A program made the translations under genes and the position numbers. The notes under the pieces were generated by a model. The model had not been told where the DNA came from, did no database searches, and saw only the letters and a program-made list of their open reading frames with translations. Below, one piece after another: positions 1-8,820 of a DNA stretch of 64,000 bases. This DNA comes from COE1 sp949066965. Lineage in GTDB: Bacteria > Bacillota > Clostridia > Lachnospirales > Lachnospiraceae. How positions within the stretch are numbered: the first letter of the stretch is position 1; each line of letters starts with the position of its first letter. The stretch spans positions 52,817 through 116,816 of the forward strand of contig CARTDA010000008.1 in assembly GCA_949066965.1 (NCBI GenBank), written 5' to 3'.

Positions 1-1178
1 AGCGACTGAAGGAAGCGGCGGAGAAGGCGAAGAAGGAGCTTTCCTCTGCAACGACTACAAACATCAACCTTCCGTTTATCACAGCGACAGCAGAAGGACC
101 CAAGCACTTTGACATGAACCTGACAAGGGCAAAATTTGACGAGCTGACAAATGACCTGGTAGAGAGAACGGCTATTCCGGTGCAGAATGCGCTTAAGGAT
201 GCAGGGCTTTCTGCGTCAGAGATTGGTCAGGTATTGCTGGTAGGCGGTTCGACACGTATTCCGGCAGTACAGGATAAGGTCAGACAGCTGACAGGCAAGG
301 AGCCGAGCAAGTCACTTAACCCGGACGAGTGTGTTGCAATCGGCGCTTCCATCCAGGGTGGTAAGCTTGCAGGCGACGCAGGCGCAGGCGAAATCCTCCT
401 GCTTGACGTTACACCGCTTTCACTCTCCATCGAGACAATGGGCGGCGTTGCGACAAAGCTCATTGAGAGAAATACAACGATTCCTACCAAGAAGAGCCAG
501 ATATTCTCGACAGCGGCAGACAATCAGACAGCTGTTGATATCAATGTCGTGCAGGGCGAGAGACAGTTTGCAAGGGACAACAAGTCACTCGGACAGTTCC
601 GGCTGGATGGTATCCCGCCAGCAAGACGTGGTGTTCCTCAGATTGAGGTTACATTTGACATCGATGCGAATGGTATCGTAAATGTTTCTGCCAAGGATCT
701 GGGTACAGGAAAGGAACAGCATATCACCATTACGGCAGGCTCCAACATGTCAGACGAGGATATCGAGAAGGCAGTGAAGGAAGCGGCAGAGTATGAAGCA
801 CAGGATAAGAAGCGCAAGGAAGCAATCGATGCGAGAAACGATGCAGACTCCTTTGTATTCCAGACGGAGAAGGCACTGAATGAGGTCGGTGACAAGATTG
901 ACGCGTCAGAGAAGTCATCCCTGGAGGCTGATTTGAATGACCTGAAGGCATTGCTTGAGAGCACAAAGGATACTGAAATGACGGATGACCAGGTAGCAGA
1001 GTTAAAGGGCAAGCAGGAAGCATTGATGTCAAAGGCACAGAATCTCTTTACAAAGATGTATGAGAATATGCAGGGGGCAGCAGGCGCGGCTGGACCGGAC
1101 ATGGGCGGCACAGAGCAGGCACAGGATGCAGGAGCGGCAGCAGATGACGTTGTAGACGGCGATTACAGGGAAGTTTAA
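1..1178 (+). CDS. dnaK: Chaperone DnaK (Hsp70), C-terminal part
   Basis: ATP-dependent Hsp70 chaperone that works with DnaJ and GrpE in cytosolic protein folding. The gene is cut by the window edge: the reading frame is open from base 3, so only the end of the nucleotide-binding domain and the whole substrate-binding domain and lid are present. Visible family signatures are VLLVGGSTRIPAVQ, NPDECVAIGAS and DVTPLSLSIETMGG, followed by the beta-sandwich and a helical lid ending in a GA-rich tail closing on DYREV. dnaJ follows in the same direction. A perfect 11-bp inverted repeat lies just after the stop. Identification is secure. Confidence 0.98.
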   Translation, partial: RLKEAAEKAKKELSSATTTNINLPFITATAEGPKHFDMNLTRAKFDELTNDLVERTAIPVQNALKDAGLSASEIGQVLLVGGSTRIPAVQDKVRQLTGKEPSKSLNPDECVAIGASIQGGKLAGDAGAGEILLLDVTPLSLSIETMGGVATKLIERNTTIPTKKSQIFSTAADNQTAVDINVVQGERQFARDNKSLGQFRLDGIPPARRGVPQIEVTFDIDANGIVNVSAKDLGTGKEQHITITAGSNMSDEDIEKAVKEAAEYEAQDKKRKEAIDARNDADSFVFQTEKALNEVGDKIDASEKSSLEADLNDLKALLESTKDTEMTDDQVAELKGKQEALMSKAQNLFTKMYENMQGAAGAAGPDMGGTEQAQDAGAAADDVVDGDYREV

Positions 1179-1188
1179 ATAACGAAAA

Positions 1189-1261
1189 GTAACTCTCAGG
1201 CTGTAAAAACGGGCTGAGAGTTACGAAGCTTCGTTTGTAAGGACACCAAAAAACGGTGTTC
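1189..1261 (+). terminator. Stem-loops in the dnaK-dnaJ gap
   Basis: A perfect 11-bp inverted repeat (1189-1199 with 1214-1224, 14-nt loop) follows the dnaK stop. It is followed by a 12-bp palindrome (1223-1234, ACGAAGCTTCGT) and a 7-bp hairpin (1241-1247 with 1255-1261). None has a strong U-tract. This looks more like a partial terminator or an mRNA processing/stabilising site that lowers dnaJ relative to dnaK than like a full stop. Confidence 0.5.
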
Positions 1262-1301
1262 TTTGCATGTGGATTGTATATATAGAAAGGCATGGATGAT
1301 C

Positions 1302-2477
1302 ATGGCAGAGCAAAAGAGAGATTATTATGAGGTATTAGGTGTTGAGCGGGGCGCGGATGATGCCAGTATAAAAAAAGCATACAGACAGCTTGCCAAAAAA
1401 TATCATCCGGATATGAATCCGGGTGATGCTGAGGCTGAGAAGAAATTCAAGGAAGCATCAGAGGCCTATGCCGTATTAAGTGATCCTGACAAGAGACGCC
1501 AGTATGACCAGTTTGGACACGCAGCATTTGAGGGCGGCGGAGCAGGCGGATTTGGCGGCTTTGATTTCGGCGGGGCTGATTTCTCTGATATTTTTGGCGA
1601 TATTTTTGGTGATTTCTTTGGCGGTGGCAGAAGCAGCGCAAGGAACAATGGACCCATGAAGGGTGCGAATATCCGTACCAGTGTGCGCATCAGCTTTGAG
1701 GAGGCAGTCTTTGGCATTGACAAGGAGCTGGAACTGAACCTGAAAGACACCTGTAAGACCTGTAATGGTAACGGTGCGAAGCCTGGAACTTCACCGGAAA
1801 CCTGCCATCGCTGTGGCGGACGTGGCCAGGTTGTGACACAGAGCAAGACACCGTTTGGCATTATCAGGAATTCTCAGATATGTCCGGACTGTGGCGGTTC
1901 CGGAAAGACGATTAAGGATAAGTGTCCGGATTGTCATGGCAGCGGGTATATTTCCAGCAGAAAGAAAATACAGGTGTCCATTCCGGCAGGTATTGACAAT
2001 GGGCAGAGTGTACGCATCCGGGATAAGGGCGAGCCTGGTGTAAATGGAGGACCGAGAGGTGACCTGCTGGTGGAGGTTGTCGTTGACAGGCATCCGATTT
2101 TCCAGAGACAGGATATGAATATCTTCTCCACGGTTCCGGTATCGTTTGCGGTTGCTGCACTTGGCGGCGAGGTGCTGATTGACACGGTGGACGGCAGAGT
2201 CGTGTATGATGTAAAGGCAGGCACACAGACCGATACGCGTGTAAGGCTTCGCGGAAAAGGCGTGCCTTCCCTTCGAAATAAAGATATTCGCGGAGACCAC
2301 TATGTAACACTTGTCGTACAGGTGCCGGATAAACTTTCCGGTGAGGCGCGGGAATTGCTTCGCCAGTTTGACAAGGAGACTGGAAACAGCCTGGAAGCAG
2401 TGAAAAACATGGAAAAGAATGACCTGAATGAGGATAAGGACAAAAAGGAAAAGAAGCGGAAAGGTTTTTTCAAATAA
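1302..2477 (+). CDS. dnaJ: Chaperone DnaJ (Hsp40, type I)
   Basis: Co-chaperone that delivers clients to DnaK and stimulates its ATPase. The start at 1302 gives the classic MAEQKRDYYEVLGV N-terminus. AGAAAGG at 1284-1290 is upstream, and an in-frame ATG at 1296 is possible. Domains in order are the J domain with the HPD motif (KKYHPDMNPG, about residue 33), a Gly/Phe-rich linker (about 75-115), four CxxCxGxG zinc repeats (CKTCNGNG, CHRCGGRG, CPDCGGSG, CPDCHGSG) and the C-terminal substrate-binding domains. The length of 391 residues is normal. A 12-bp terminator follows at 2499. Confidence 0.97.
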   Translation: MAEQKRDYYEVLGVERGADDASIKKAYRQLAKKYHPDMNPGDAEAEKKFKEASEAYAVLSDPDKRRQYDQFGHAAFEGGGAGGFGGFDFGGADFSDIFGDIFGDFFGGGRSSARNNGPMKGANIRTSVRISFEEAVFGIDKELELNLKDTCKTCNGNGAKPGTSPETCHRCGGRGQVVTQSKTPFGIIRNSQICPDCGGSGKTIKDKCPDCHGSGYISSRKKIQVSIPAGIDNGQSVRIRDKGEPGVNGGPRGDLLVEVVVDRHPIFQRQDMNIFSTVPVSFAVAALGGEVLIDTVDGRVVYDVKAGTQTDTRVRLRGKGVPSLRNKDIRGDHYVTLVVQVPDKLSGEARELLRQFDKETGNSLEAVKNMEKNDLNEDKDKKEKKRKGFFK

Positions 2478-2498
2478 TATTTTAAGATGGCAATAGGG

Positions 2499-2537
2499 AC
2501 TTCTGTATGATAAGATAATATTCATACAGAAGTTTTT
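2499..2537 (+). terminator. Rho-independent terminator after dnaJ
   Basis: A perfect 12-bp stem (2499-2510 with 2522-2533, arm ACTTCTGTATGA) with an 11-nt loop runs into a T-run (2533-2537). It ends the dnaK-dnaJ transcript, so prmA needs its own promoter or read-through. Confidence 0.8.
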
Positions 2538-2577
2538 ACATTTATTGACAGACTGAGAAAGGAGCAAGGTTATTTTT

Positions 2578-3564
2578 ATGAAGTGGAAAAAGTTTACAAT
2601 AAAGACGGTGACGGACGCGGAGGACATTATTATCAGCACGTTATATGACATCGGGCTTGAGGGCGCACAGATAGAGGACAAGATACCATTGACGCCGCTG
2701 GAAAAGGAGCAGATGTTTGTGGATATTCTGCCTGATGGACCGGAGGATGACGGCATTGCATACCTGAGTTTTTTTGTGGAGGAAAGTGAAGAGAATCCTG
2801 TTGATGCGGACGAGATGGTGGCGAATATCAACAGGGAGCTGGACGATCTGCGAAATTTTATGGATGTAGGTGAGGGAACGGTCATGGTTTCCGAGACAGA
2901 GGATATTGACTGGATTAACAACTGGAAACAGTTTTTCCACCAGTTTTATATAGATGATTTGCTTGTCATTCCCTCGTGGGAGGAAGTGAAGCCTGAGGAT
3001 AAGGACAAGAAAATTCTGCACATCGACCCTGGAACGGCATTTGGCACGGGCATGCATGAGACGACACAGCTGTGCATCAGACAGCTGAAAAAACACATTA
3101 CACCGGAGACAGAGCTGCTTGACGTTGGAACGGGAAGCGGTATTCTTGCGATTATTTCCCTGATGTATGGGATTTCACATGCAGTCGGGACAGACCTGGA
3201 TCCCTGTGCTGCGGAGGCGGTGCGGGAAAATATGGAAGCGAATGGAATTGCTCCGGAATGTTTTGAGATGATGATTGGGAACATTATTACGGACAAGGAA
3301 GTGCAGGATAAAGTCGGCTATGAAAAATACGATATTGTTGTGGCAAATATTCTTGCAGACGTGCTTGTGCCCCTTACGCCGGTGGTTGCCAGGCACCTGA
3401 AACCAGGCGGCATATACATTACTTCGGGAATCATTGACAACAAGGAACAGACGGTGCGGGATGCCATGGAAGCCGCAGGGCTTGCAATCCTTGAAGTTAC
3501 CCGTCAGGGCGAATGGGTCAGCATAACAGGTGAATTGGCTGGTGAGACAGCTTATGCAATATAA
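2578..3564 (+). CDS. prmA: Ribosomal protein L11 methyltransferase PrmA
   Basis: SAM-dependent methyltransferase that trimethylates ribosomal protein L11. The N-terminal half is the L11-recognition domain. The C-terminal half is a class I Rossmann methyltransferase with motif I LLDVGTGSGILAI (about residue 180) preceded by the family signature IDPGTAFGTGMHETTQLC. The catalytic-loop motif reads VVANILADVL. The length (328 aa) is usual. An AAAGGAG Shine-Dalgarno lies 13 nt upstream, rather far. rsmE starts 12 nt after the stop, the common Firmicutes arrangement. Confidence 0.96.
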   Translation: MKWKKFTIKTVTDAEDIIISTLYDIGLEGAQIEDKIPLTPLEKEQMFVDILPDGPEDDGIAYLSFFVEESEENPVDADEMVANINRELDDLRNFMDVGEGTVMVSETEDIDWINNWKQFFHQFYIDDLLVIPSWEEVKPEDKDKKILHIDPGTAFGTGMHETTQLCIRQLKKHITPETELLDVGTGSGILAIISLMYGISHAVGTDLDPCAAEAVRENMEANGIAPECFEMMIGNIITDKEVQDKVGYEKYDIVVANILADVLVPLTPVVARHLKPGGIYITSGIIDNKEQTVRDAMEAAGLAILEVTRQGEWVSITGELAGETAYAI

Positions 3565-3575
3565 AGGAGAGCTAT

Positions 3576-4334
3576 ATGTACCATTTTTTTGTGGAGCCGT
3601 CCCAGATTTCTGACAGAAGTGTCACAATTGTGGGGGACGACGTCAATCATATCAAGAATGTAATCCGGTTGAAAATTGGAGACGAGGTAAGCATCAGCAA
3701 TGGCACTGACGGCAGGGATTATCGGTGCGGTATTATACAGATAACAGATACGGAAGTGCTTTGCGAGGTACGCTTTATCAAGGAGGACGGCGTGGAGCTG
3801 TCCTCCAGGGTATATCTTTTTCAGGGTCTCCCCAAGGGGGACAAGATGGAGCTGATTATTCAGAAAATGGTGGAACTTGGTGTATACGAGATTATTCCTG
3901 TCGCCATGAAACGCTGTGTGGTAAAGCTTGATGACAAAAAGGCAAAATCCAAAACAGTACGCTGGCAGGGGATTTCCGAGGCTGCCGCAAAACAGAGCAA
4001 GCGCGGTGTTGTGCCGAGAATACAGGATGTAATGCACTATCAGGAAGCACTGGAGTATGCAAGGGACATGGATGTGAAACTCGTTCCCTATGAAATGGAG
4101 GGTATTCTGGATGGTGCGGCAGGCATGGAAGGAACCAGAAGGCTCATTGGCAGTCTGGGGAGCGGACAGCGGATTGCCATTTTCATAGGGCCGGAAGGCG
4201 GATTTGATGAAAGTGAGATTCAGGCGGCAGTTGCCCTTGGAATGAAACCGATAACCCTGGGGAGACGGATTCTTCGCACTGAGACCGCGGGAATGACCGT
4301 GATGGCATGGATTATGTACCAGCTGGAGAAATAG
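3576..4334 (+). CDS. rsmE: 16S rRNA m3U1498 methyltransferase RsmE
   Basis: SPOUT-fold (RsmE family) enzyme that methylates N3 of U1498 in 16S rRNA. It has an N-terminal PUA-like segment (MYHFFVEPSQI) and a C-terminal trefoil-knot domain with the SAM-binding signatures FIGPEGGFDESE and LGRRILRTETAGM. The length (252 aa) is typical. It is co-transcribed with prmA (11-nt gap) and has its own AAGGAG ribosome-binding site. Confidence 0.96.
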   Translation: MYHFFVEPSQISDRSVTIVGDDVNHIKNVIRLKIGDEVSISNGTDGRDYRCGIIQITDTEVLCEVRFIKEDGVELSSRVYLFQGLPKGDKMELIIQKMVELGVYEIIPVAMKRCVVKLDDKKAKSKTVRWQGISEAAAKQSKRGVVPRIQDVMHYQEALEYARDMDVKLVPYEMEGILDGAAGMEGTRRLIGSLGSGQRIAIFIGPEGGFDESEIQAAVALGMKPITLGRRILRTETAGMTVMAWIMYQLEK

Positions 4335-4360
4335 TGCTGTCCGGGAGGCAGTGATGCAAC

Positions 4361-4401
4361 TTTGATGCAAAAAATATGCCTGTTTGATACAAAAAATATG
4401 C
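4361..4401. promoter_or_regulatory. Tandem direct repeat, possible operator
   Basis: Two 19-bp copies of TTTGATRCAAAAAATATGC (4361-4379 and 4383-4401) differ at one base and start 22 bp apart, about two helical turns. They lie in the otherwise empty 180-bp gap upstream of the VIT/vWA-exosortase pair. This spacing suits cooperative binding of a regulator to one DNA face. No regulator is recognised. Confidence 0.35.
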
Positions 4402-4514
4402 AATTATGATGTTTTCGCATTGTACCATATTTATAACAACAATTTAGCTTTCATTTGCGGGCTCTGTGTATGACAGGAGGGCAAGGGCAACAGGACAGTT
4501 ACGGAGGGCGGCAG

Positions 4515-6611
4515 ATGGGGCTGGATGGTGAAACAGAAACGCAAATGTTGAGAAAGGTATGGTACAGTGAGATGAAGAATGATAAAAGACTGTTATGTTT
4601 TCTGGGTGTACTGCTTATGGTTATGATGCTTCCGGCACGGTCTGTCCACGCAGAGGAGGGCGACGGTGAAGGAGATAAAACAGGTGCGCCTTATTTTTAT
4701 GTGGAGACAGACGATACTTCCGTGGACAGCTTTCCCTTGAAGAAGACGAATGTTACGGCGGATATCAACGGCATGATAGCAGATATCCATGTTGTGCAGT
4801 CATACGCAAATGAGGGGAAGAAGCCAATCAATGCCTGCTATGTGTTTCCGGCATCCACGAAGGTGACGGTGCATGGGATGCAGATGGAGATCGGAAACCA
4901 GCGGATTACTGCAAAAATCAAGGAAAAAGAAGAGGCCGAGGAGGAGTTTGAGGAGGCGAAGGAGGAAGGAAAAAGCGCTTCCCTGTTATCCGAGGAACGG
5001 CCAAACGTATTTACCATGAATGTTGCCAATATCATGCCGGGGGACAAGGTTTCCATTGACCTTCATTATACGGAGATGATAACGCCGACAGACGGAACGT
5101 ACCAGTTTGTCTATCCGACAGTTGTCGGACCCAGGTATATCGGGGAGATTATTGATGACTCCGGAACGCGTGAGGAATGGGCCTCGACTCCTTATCTGCC
5201 GGAGGGGAAGACATCGAAGGATGTATATGATGTCCGTGTAAATCTCTCCGCGGCCGTTCCGATTACAGAACTGGAAAGCAGCTCCCATGAAATTGCAGTG
5301 CAGTGGGAGGAGAATACGAAAGCTGCCGTATCGCTTGCGGATTCGTCCGACTATGCAGGCAACAGGGACTTTATCCTGGATTATAAAATGACAGGGCAGG
5401 ATATTTCCACAGGGTTAATGCTCAACAAAGGGGAGGATGAAAATTTCTTTATGCTGATGGTTCAGCCGCCGGAGCGGTGCAATATTGAGGAAATTCCGCC
5501 GAGGGAGTATATTTTTGTCCTTGACATATCCGGATCCATGTGCGGTTATCCATTGGACACGGCAAAGGAGCTGATTAAAAACCTTGTTTCCGATCTCAGG
5601 GAAACGGATACCTTTAACCTGATTCTGTTTTCCGGCGGTTCAGAGCAGATGTCTGAGAAGTCTGTTCCTGCAAATTCGCTGAATATCAAGAGGGCAATCC
5701 GGCTGATTGACAATCAGGAGGGCTCGGGCGGAACAGAGCTTGCACCCGCACTGCGGGATGCCATCGCAATACCAAGTGAGGAAAATGTGTCACGCAGTAT
5801 TGTTGTGATTACGGATGGCTATATTTATGGGGAAAAGGAAATATTTGAAATCATTAATGACAATATTGGCGATACCGATTTCTTCTCGTTTGGAATTGGC
5901 AGGGGTGTAAACCGGTACCTGATAGAAGGAATCGCGAAAACCGGACAGGGAGAGCCCTTTGTGGTAACGGAAAAGGAGGACGCGTCAGAGACAGCCGAAC
6001 GCTTTAAAACGTATATACAGTCCCCGGTGCTGACTGACATTCAGGTTGATTTTTCCGGATTTGATGTCTATGACGTGGAACCGTCTGTCATGCCGACCCT
6101 TTTTGCAAAACGTCCGATTGTCCTTCTGGGAAAATGGCGCGGTGAACCGGCAGGAACGGTGCAGATTACAGGAAAGACAGGAAACAGTGACTACAAACAG
6201 ACCATTTCCCTTGCGGATTTGTCGTCGTCCGGTGAAGTGGTTACGCTGGAGGGCAATGTGCTCAGCTATCTGTGGGCACAGAAGCGGATGGAGCGCCTGA
6301 CGGATTACGGCTTAAATGATGAGGAACCTGACGTGAAAGAAGAAGTGACGCAGCTGGGTCTGAAGTACAGTATGCTGACACCCTACACTTCATTTATTGC
6401 AGTGACAGAGACCATCCGGAATCCGGAAAAGGACAGCACGGATGTTGACCAGCCGCTTCCGCTGCCGCTGGAAGTGTCAAACTTTGCAATAGGCGGTTAC
6501 CTGTTTGGTTCCGAGCCGACCGATCTGCTTCTGGCAGCGGTAGTGCTTCTGATGATTTTTGCGCAGCTTCCGTGCGTGAAAAGATGTCTGCGGAAGTGCT
6601 TCGGAAACTGA
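4515..6611 (+). CDS. Secreted VIT/vWA-domain protein, probable exosortase substrate
   Basis: Predicted exported protein. A signal peptide ends near PARSVHA|EE. It is followed by a VIT domain (about residues 65-200), a von Willebrand factor A domain with a metal-binding MIDAS motif (FVLDISGSMCG), a beta-rich region, and a C-terminal sorting-like tail: GSEPTD, one hydrophobic helix (LLLAAVVLLMIFAQLP) and a basic end (KRCLRKCFGN). That tripartite tail resembles exosortase recognition signals (known family: MSEP-CTERM). The exosortase gene is 23 bp downstream. The start at 4515 is chosen for GGAGGG six nt upstream; 4572 (MKNDKRLLCFLG) would give a shorter, more typical signal peptide. The ligand and role of the protein are unknown. 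Confidence 0.85.
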   Translation: MGLDGETETQMLRKVWYSEMKNDKRLLCFLGVLLMVMMLPARSVHAEEGDGEGDKTGAPYFYVETDDTSVDSFPLKKTNVTADINGMIADIHVVQSYANEGKKPINACYVFPASTKVTVHGMQMEIGNQRITAKIKEKEEAEEEFEEAKEEGKSASLLSEERPNVFTMNVANIMPGDKVSIDLHYTEMITPTDGTYQFVYPTVVGPRYIGEIIDDSGTREEWASTPYLPEGKTSKDVYDVRVNLSAAVPITELESSSHEIAVQWEENTKAAVSLADSSDYAGNRDFILDYKMTGQDISTGLMLNKGEDENFFMLMVQPPERCNIEEIPPREYIFVLDISGSMCGYPLDTAKELIKNLVSDLRETDTFNLILFSGGSEQMSEKSVPANSLNIKRAIRLIDNQEGSGGTELAPALRDAIAIPSEENVSRSIVVITDGYIYGEKEIFEIINDNIGDTDFFSFGIGRGVNRYLIEGIAKTGQGEPFVVTEKEDASETAERFKTYIQSPVLTDIQVDFSGFDVYDVEPSVMPTLFAKRPIVLLGKWRGEPAGTVQITGKTGNSDYKQTISLADLSSSGEVVTLEGNVLSYLWAQKRMERLTDYGLNDEEPDVKEEVTQLGLKYSMLTPYTSFIAVTETIRNPEKDSTDVDQPLPLPLEVSNFAIGGYLFGSEPTDLLLAAVVLLMIFAQLPCVKRCLRKCFGN

Positions 6612-6634
6612 CAGGAAACACACGGGGTATCATA

Positions 6635-7402
6635 ATGAAAAAGAACTTTTGTATATATATTCCGGCAGTCCTGCTGGTACTTGCGGTCAAAATATTTTAC
6701 CGTGCGGCAGACAGTGACAGCCTGTTATGGATTCTGGCTCCCACCACATGGTGGGTCAGGATCCTGAGCGGGATACCATTTGCGTACAGCGCGCAAGTGG
6801 GTTACGTGAGCCATGCGTACCGCTTCATCATCGCCCCATCATGTTCCGGCGTGCGGTTTTTGCTGCTGGTGTTTGTCATGCTGGTATTTTCTTACACGCA
6901 TATGGCGGCATCTGTAAGGAAAAAATACTGCTGGATGGGATTCAGCGCCATATTTGCCTATGCTTCCACTATTTTTGTCAATGGGATAAGGATTACGGTC
7001 TCCATTTATCTGCCGCTGGTGCTGAAGGATGCAGGCCTGATGTCAGGCTGGCTGAATGCGCAGCGCCTTCACACCATAATCGGCACTTCCGTTTATTTTT
7101 CCATGCTGTTTGTCGTTTACGGAATTGCCGGAAAAATCTGCAGAAGGCTGTTTGCCTGCACGGAATCACAATTTCCGATGCCATTGCGCGAGGATGACAG
7201 GAGGGGACAGAAAAATAGCAGATGCCTTACAGCACCGGTATTTTGGTATTTTGTGATGGTTCTGGGCATACCCTTTGCCGGAAGGCTGTACCGGAATGAC
7301 TGGGCAGGCTTTTGGCAGTATACGTTTCTTGTGACAGGGGTGTGTACATCTGTAGTGATGGTATCTTTCATATGTTGTAAACTCTGGAGGTTGAAACCAT
7401 GA
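6635..7402 (+). CDS. Exosortase-family protein (XrtK/XrtN-like)
   Basis: Multi-pass membrane cysteine protease/transpeptidase-like protein, 255 aa. The exosortase triad is visible in order: Cys70 in APSCSGVRF, Arg119 in VNGIRIT and His146 in AQRLHTIIG, each beside a membrane segment. The start at 6635 has GGGG upstream; the same frame is open further upstream inside the preceding gene. It directly follows the VIT/vWA gene, matching known dedicated pairs of one exosortase and one VIT-domain target (XrtN systems of Bacteroidetes). Exosortases are uncommon in Firmicutes. The subclass cannot be settled by eye. Confidence 0.8.
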   Translation: MKKNFCIYIPAVLLVLAVKIFYRAADSDSLLWILAPTTWWVRILSGIPFAYSAQVGYVSHAYRFIIAPSCSGVRFLLLVFVMLVFSYTHMAASVRKKYCWMGFSAIFAYASTIFVNGIRITVSIYLPLVLKDAGLMSGWLNAQRLHTIIGTSVYFSMLFVVYGIAGKICRRLFACTESQFPMPLREDDRRGQKNSRCLTAPVFWYFVMVLGIPFAGRLYRNDWAGFWQYTFLVTGVCTSVVMVSFICCKLWRLKP

Positions 7403-7425
7403 TGTTTCAACCTCCAAAGTTTTTA
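7386..7425 (+). terminator. Terminator overlapping the exosortase stop codon
   Basis: A perfect 12-bp stem GGAGGTTGAAAC / GTTTCAACCTCC (7386-7397, 7404-7415) has a 6-nt loop that contains the TGA stop. AAAG and a T-run follow. It ends the VIT/vWA-exosortase transcript. Confidence 0.8.
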
Positions 7426-7595
7426 TTGCAGGAACGGCAGCATTCTGCTATGATGGAATATGTCGTAAAAGGAATTCTGAATGCGCACAAAATTTGGAAA
7501 AAGCGCATATTTTATATATATGATTGCGATTCTGTGTCCGGCCGTGCCAGAGGCTGCTCATGGAATGGCTGTAAAATACGTTTGAAGGTGTGAAT

Positions 7596-8753
7596 ATGAT
7601 GGAAGTTTATCTTGACAACTCGGCGACCACCAGATGCCTGCCGGAAGTTGCTGCTCTCATGACACATATTATGTGTGAGGACTATGGGAATCCCTCGAGC
7701 CTGCACAAAAAGGGCGTGGAGAGCGAGAAGTACGTGCGTCATGCAAAAGAAGTCATTGCGAAATGTCTGAAAGTACAGGAGAAAGAAATTCTTTTTACAT
7801 CAGGCGGAACGGAGTCGGACAATATTGCCCTGATAGGTGGTGCCTACGCAAACTACAGGGCAGGGAGACACATCATAACGACCCGGATTGAGCATCCGGC
7901 AGTGCTGCAGCCCTGTGCGTACCTTGAGGAGCAGGGCTTTGAGGTAACCTATCTGCCCGTCGATGCAAAAGGCGTCATCCGTCTTGCCGACCTTGAGAAA
8001 GCGATGACCAGAAATACCATACTTGTGTCAATCATGCACACAAACAATGAGGTGGGTTCGGTACAGCCTATTGAGCAGGCAGGGGAACTGATTAAACGCA
8101 TGAACCCCAACACGCTGTTCCATGTGGATGCGGTTCAGGGATTTGGAAAATTCAAAATATATCCCAGGCGCATGAACATTGACCTGTTATCGGTAAGCGC
8201 CCACAAAATACACGGTCCAAAGGGTGTCGGATTTTTATATATCAGTGAAAAGGCGAAAGTAAGGCCGATTATCTACGGTGGCGGGCAGCAGAAGGGGATG
8301 CGTTCCGGTACGGAAAATGTCCCAGGAATTGCCGGCATGGCGCGGGCGGTCGAAGAAATTTTCGTTGATTTTGATGCGAAAATCAATTATCTGTACGGAT
8401 TAAAGGAACAGTTCATAAAGGGCGTGCGCATGATTGACGGCATCCGGATAAACGGTCCTGAGGGAAGGGACGGCGCGCCGCATGTGGTAAGTGTTTCCAT
8501 TCAGGGAGTCAGGAGCGAGGTCATGCTCCATGCTTTGGGGGACAAAGGAATCTATGTGTCAGCGGGAAGCGCATGCTCATCCAATAAACCGTCCGTGTCT
8601 GCCACACTGAAGGCAATCGGTGTCGAGAAACAGTTCCTCGATGCAACGCTCCGTTTCAGCTTCAGCCTGTACACGACGGAGACAGAGATTGATTACACTG
8701 TGAAAGCCTTGTGCGAGCTTGTGCCAATGCTTCGGCGCTACACCAGAAAATAA
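7596..8753 (+). CDS. Cysteine desulfurase (NifS/NifZ-like), sulfur donor for ThiI
   Basis: PLP enzyme that removes sulfur from cysteine and passes it on as a persulfide. N-terminal LDNSATT, the PLP lysine in SAHKIHGPKGVGF, SGTENVPGI, and the mobile-loop catalytic cysteine in SAGSACSS are all present. ATG 7596 is chosen for GAAGG 7 nt upstream; GTG 7590 and ATG 7599 are alternatives. thiI follows in the same direction, as nifZ-thiI do in Bacillus, so the likely job is supplying sulfur for tRNA 4-thiouridine rather than general Fe-S assembly. Confidence 0.93.
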   Translation: MMEVYLDNSATTRCLPEVAALMTHIMCEDYGNPSSLHKKGVESEKYVRHAKEVIAKCLKVQEKEILFTSGGTESDNIALIGGAYANYRAGRHIITTRIEHPAVLQPCAYLEEQGFEVTYLPVDAKGVIRLADLEKAMTRNTILVSIMHTNNEVGSVQPIEQAGELIKRMNPNTLFHVDAVQGFGKFKIYPRRMNIDLLSVSAHKIHGPKGVGFLYISEKAKVRPIIYGGGQQKGMRSGTENVPGIAGMARAVEEIFVDFDAKINYLYGLKEQFIKGVRMIDGIRINGPEGRDGAPHVVSVSIQGVRSEVMLHALGDKGIYVSAGSACSSNKPSVSATLKAIGVEKQFLDATLRFSFSLYTTETEIDYTVKALCELVPMLRRYTRK

Positions 8754-8820
8754 AACGAAAAGCAAATATAAAGCCGAAGGCTGGACTGTTATAACGATTT
8801 GCAGAAAGGAAGAATATAGG

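Noticed and set aside
1791..2921. 376-codon frame on the minus strand opposite dnaJ and prmA
   Set aside because: Antisense of two certain genes and of a terminator, with no family features.
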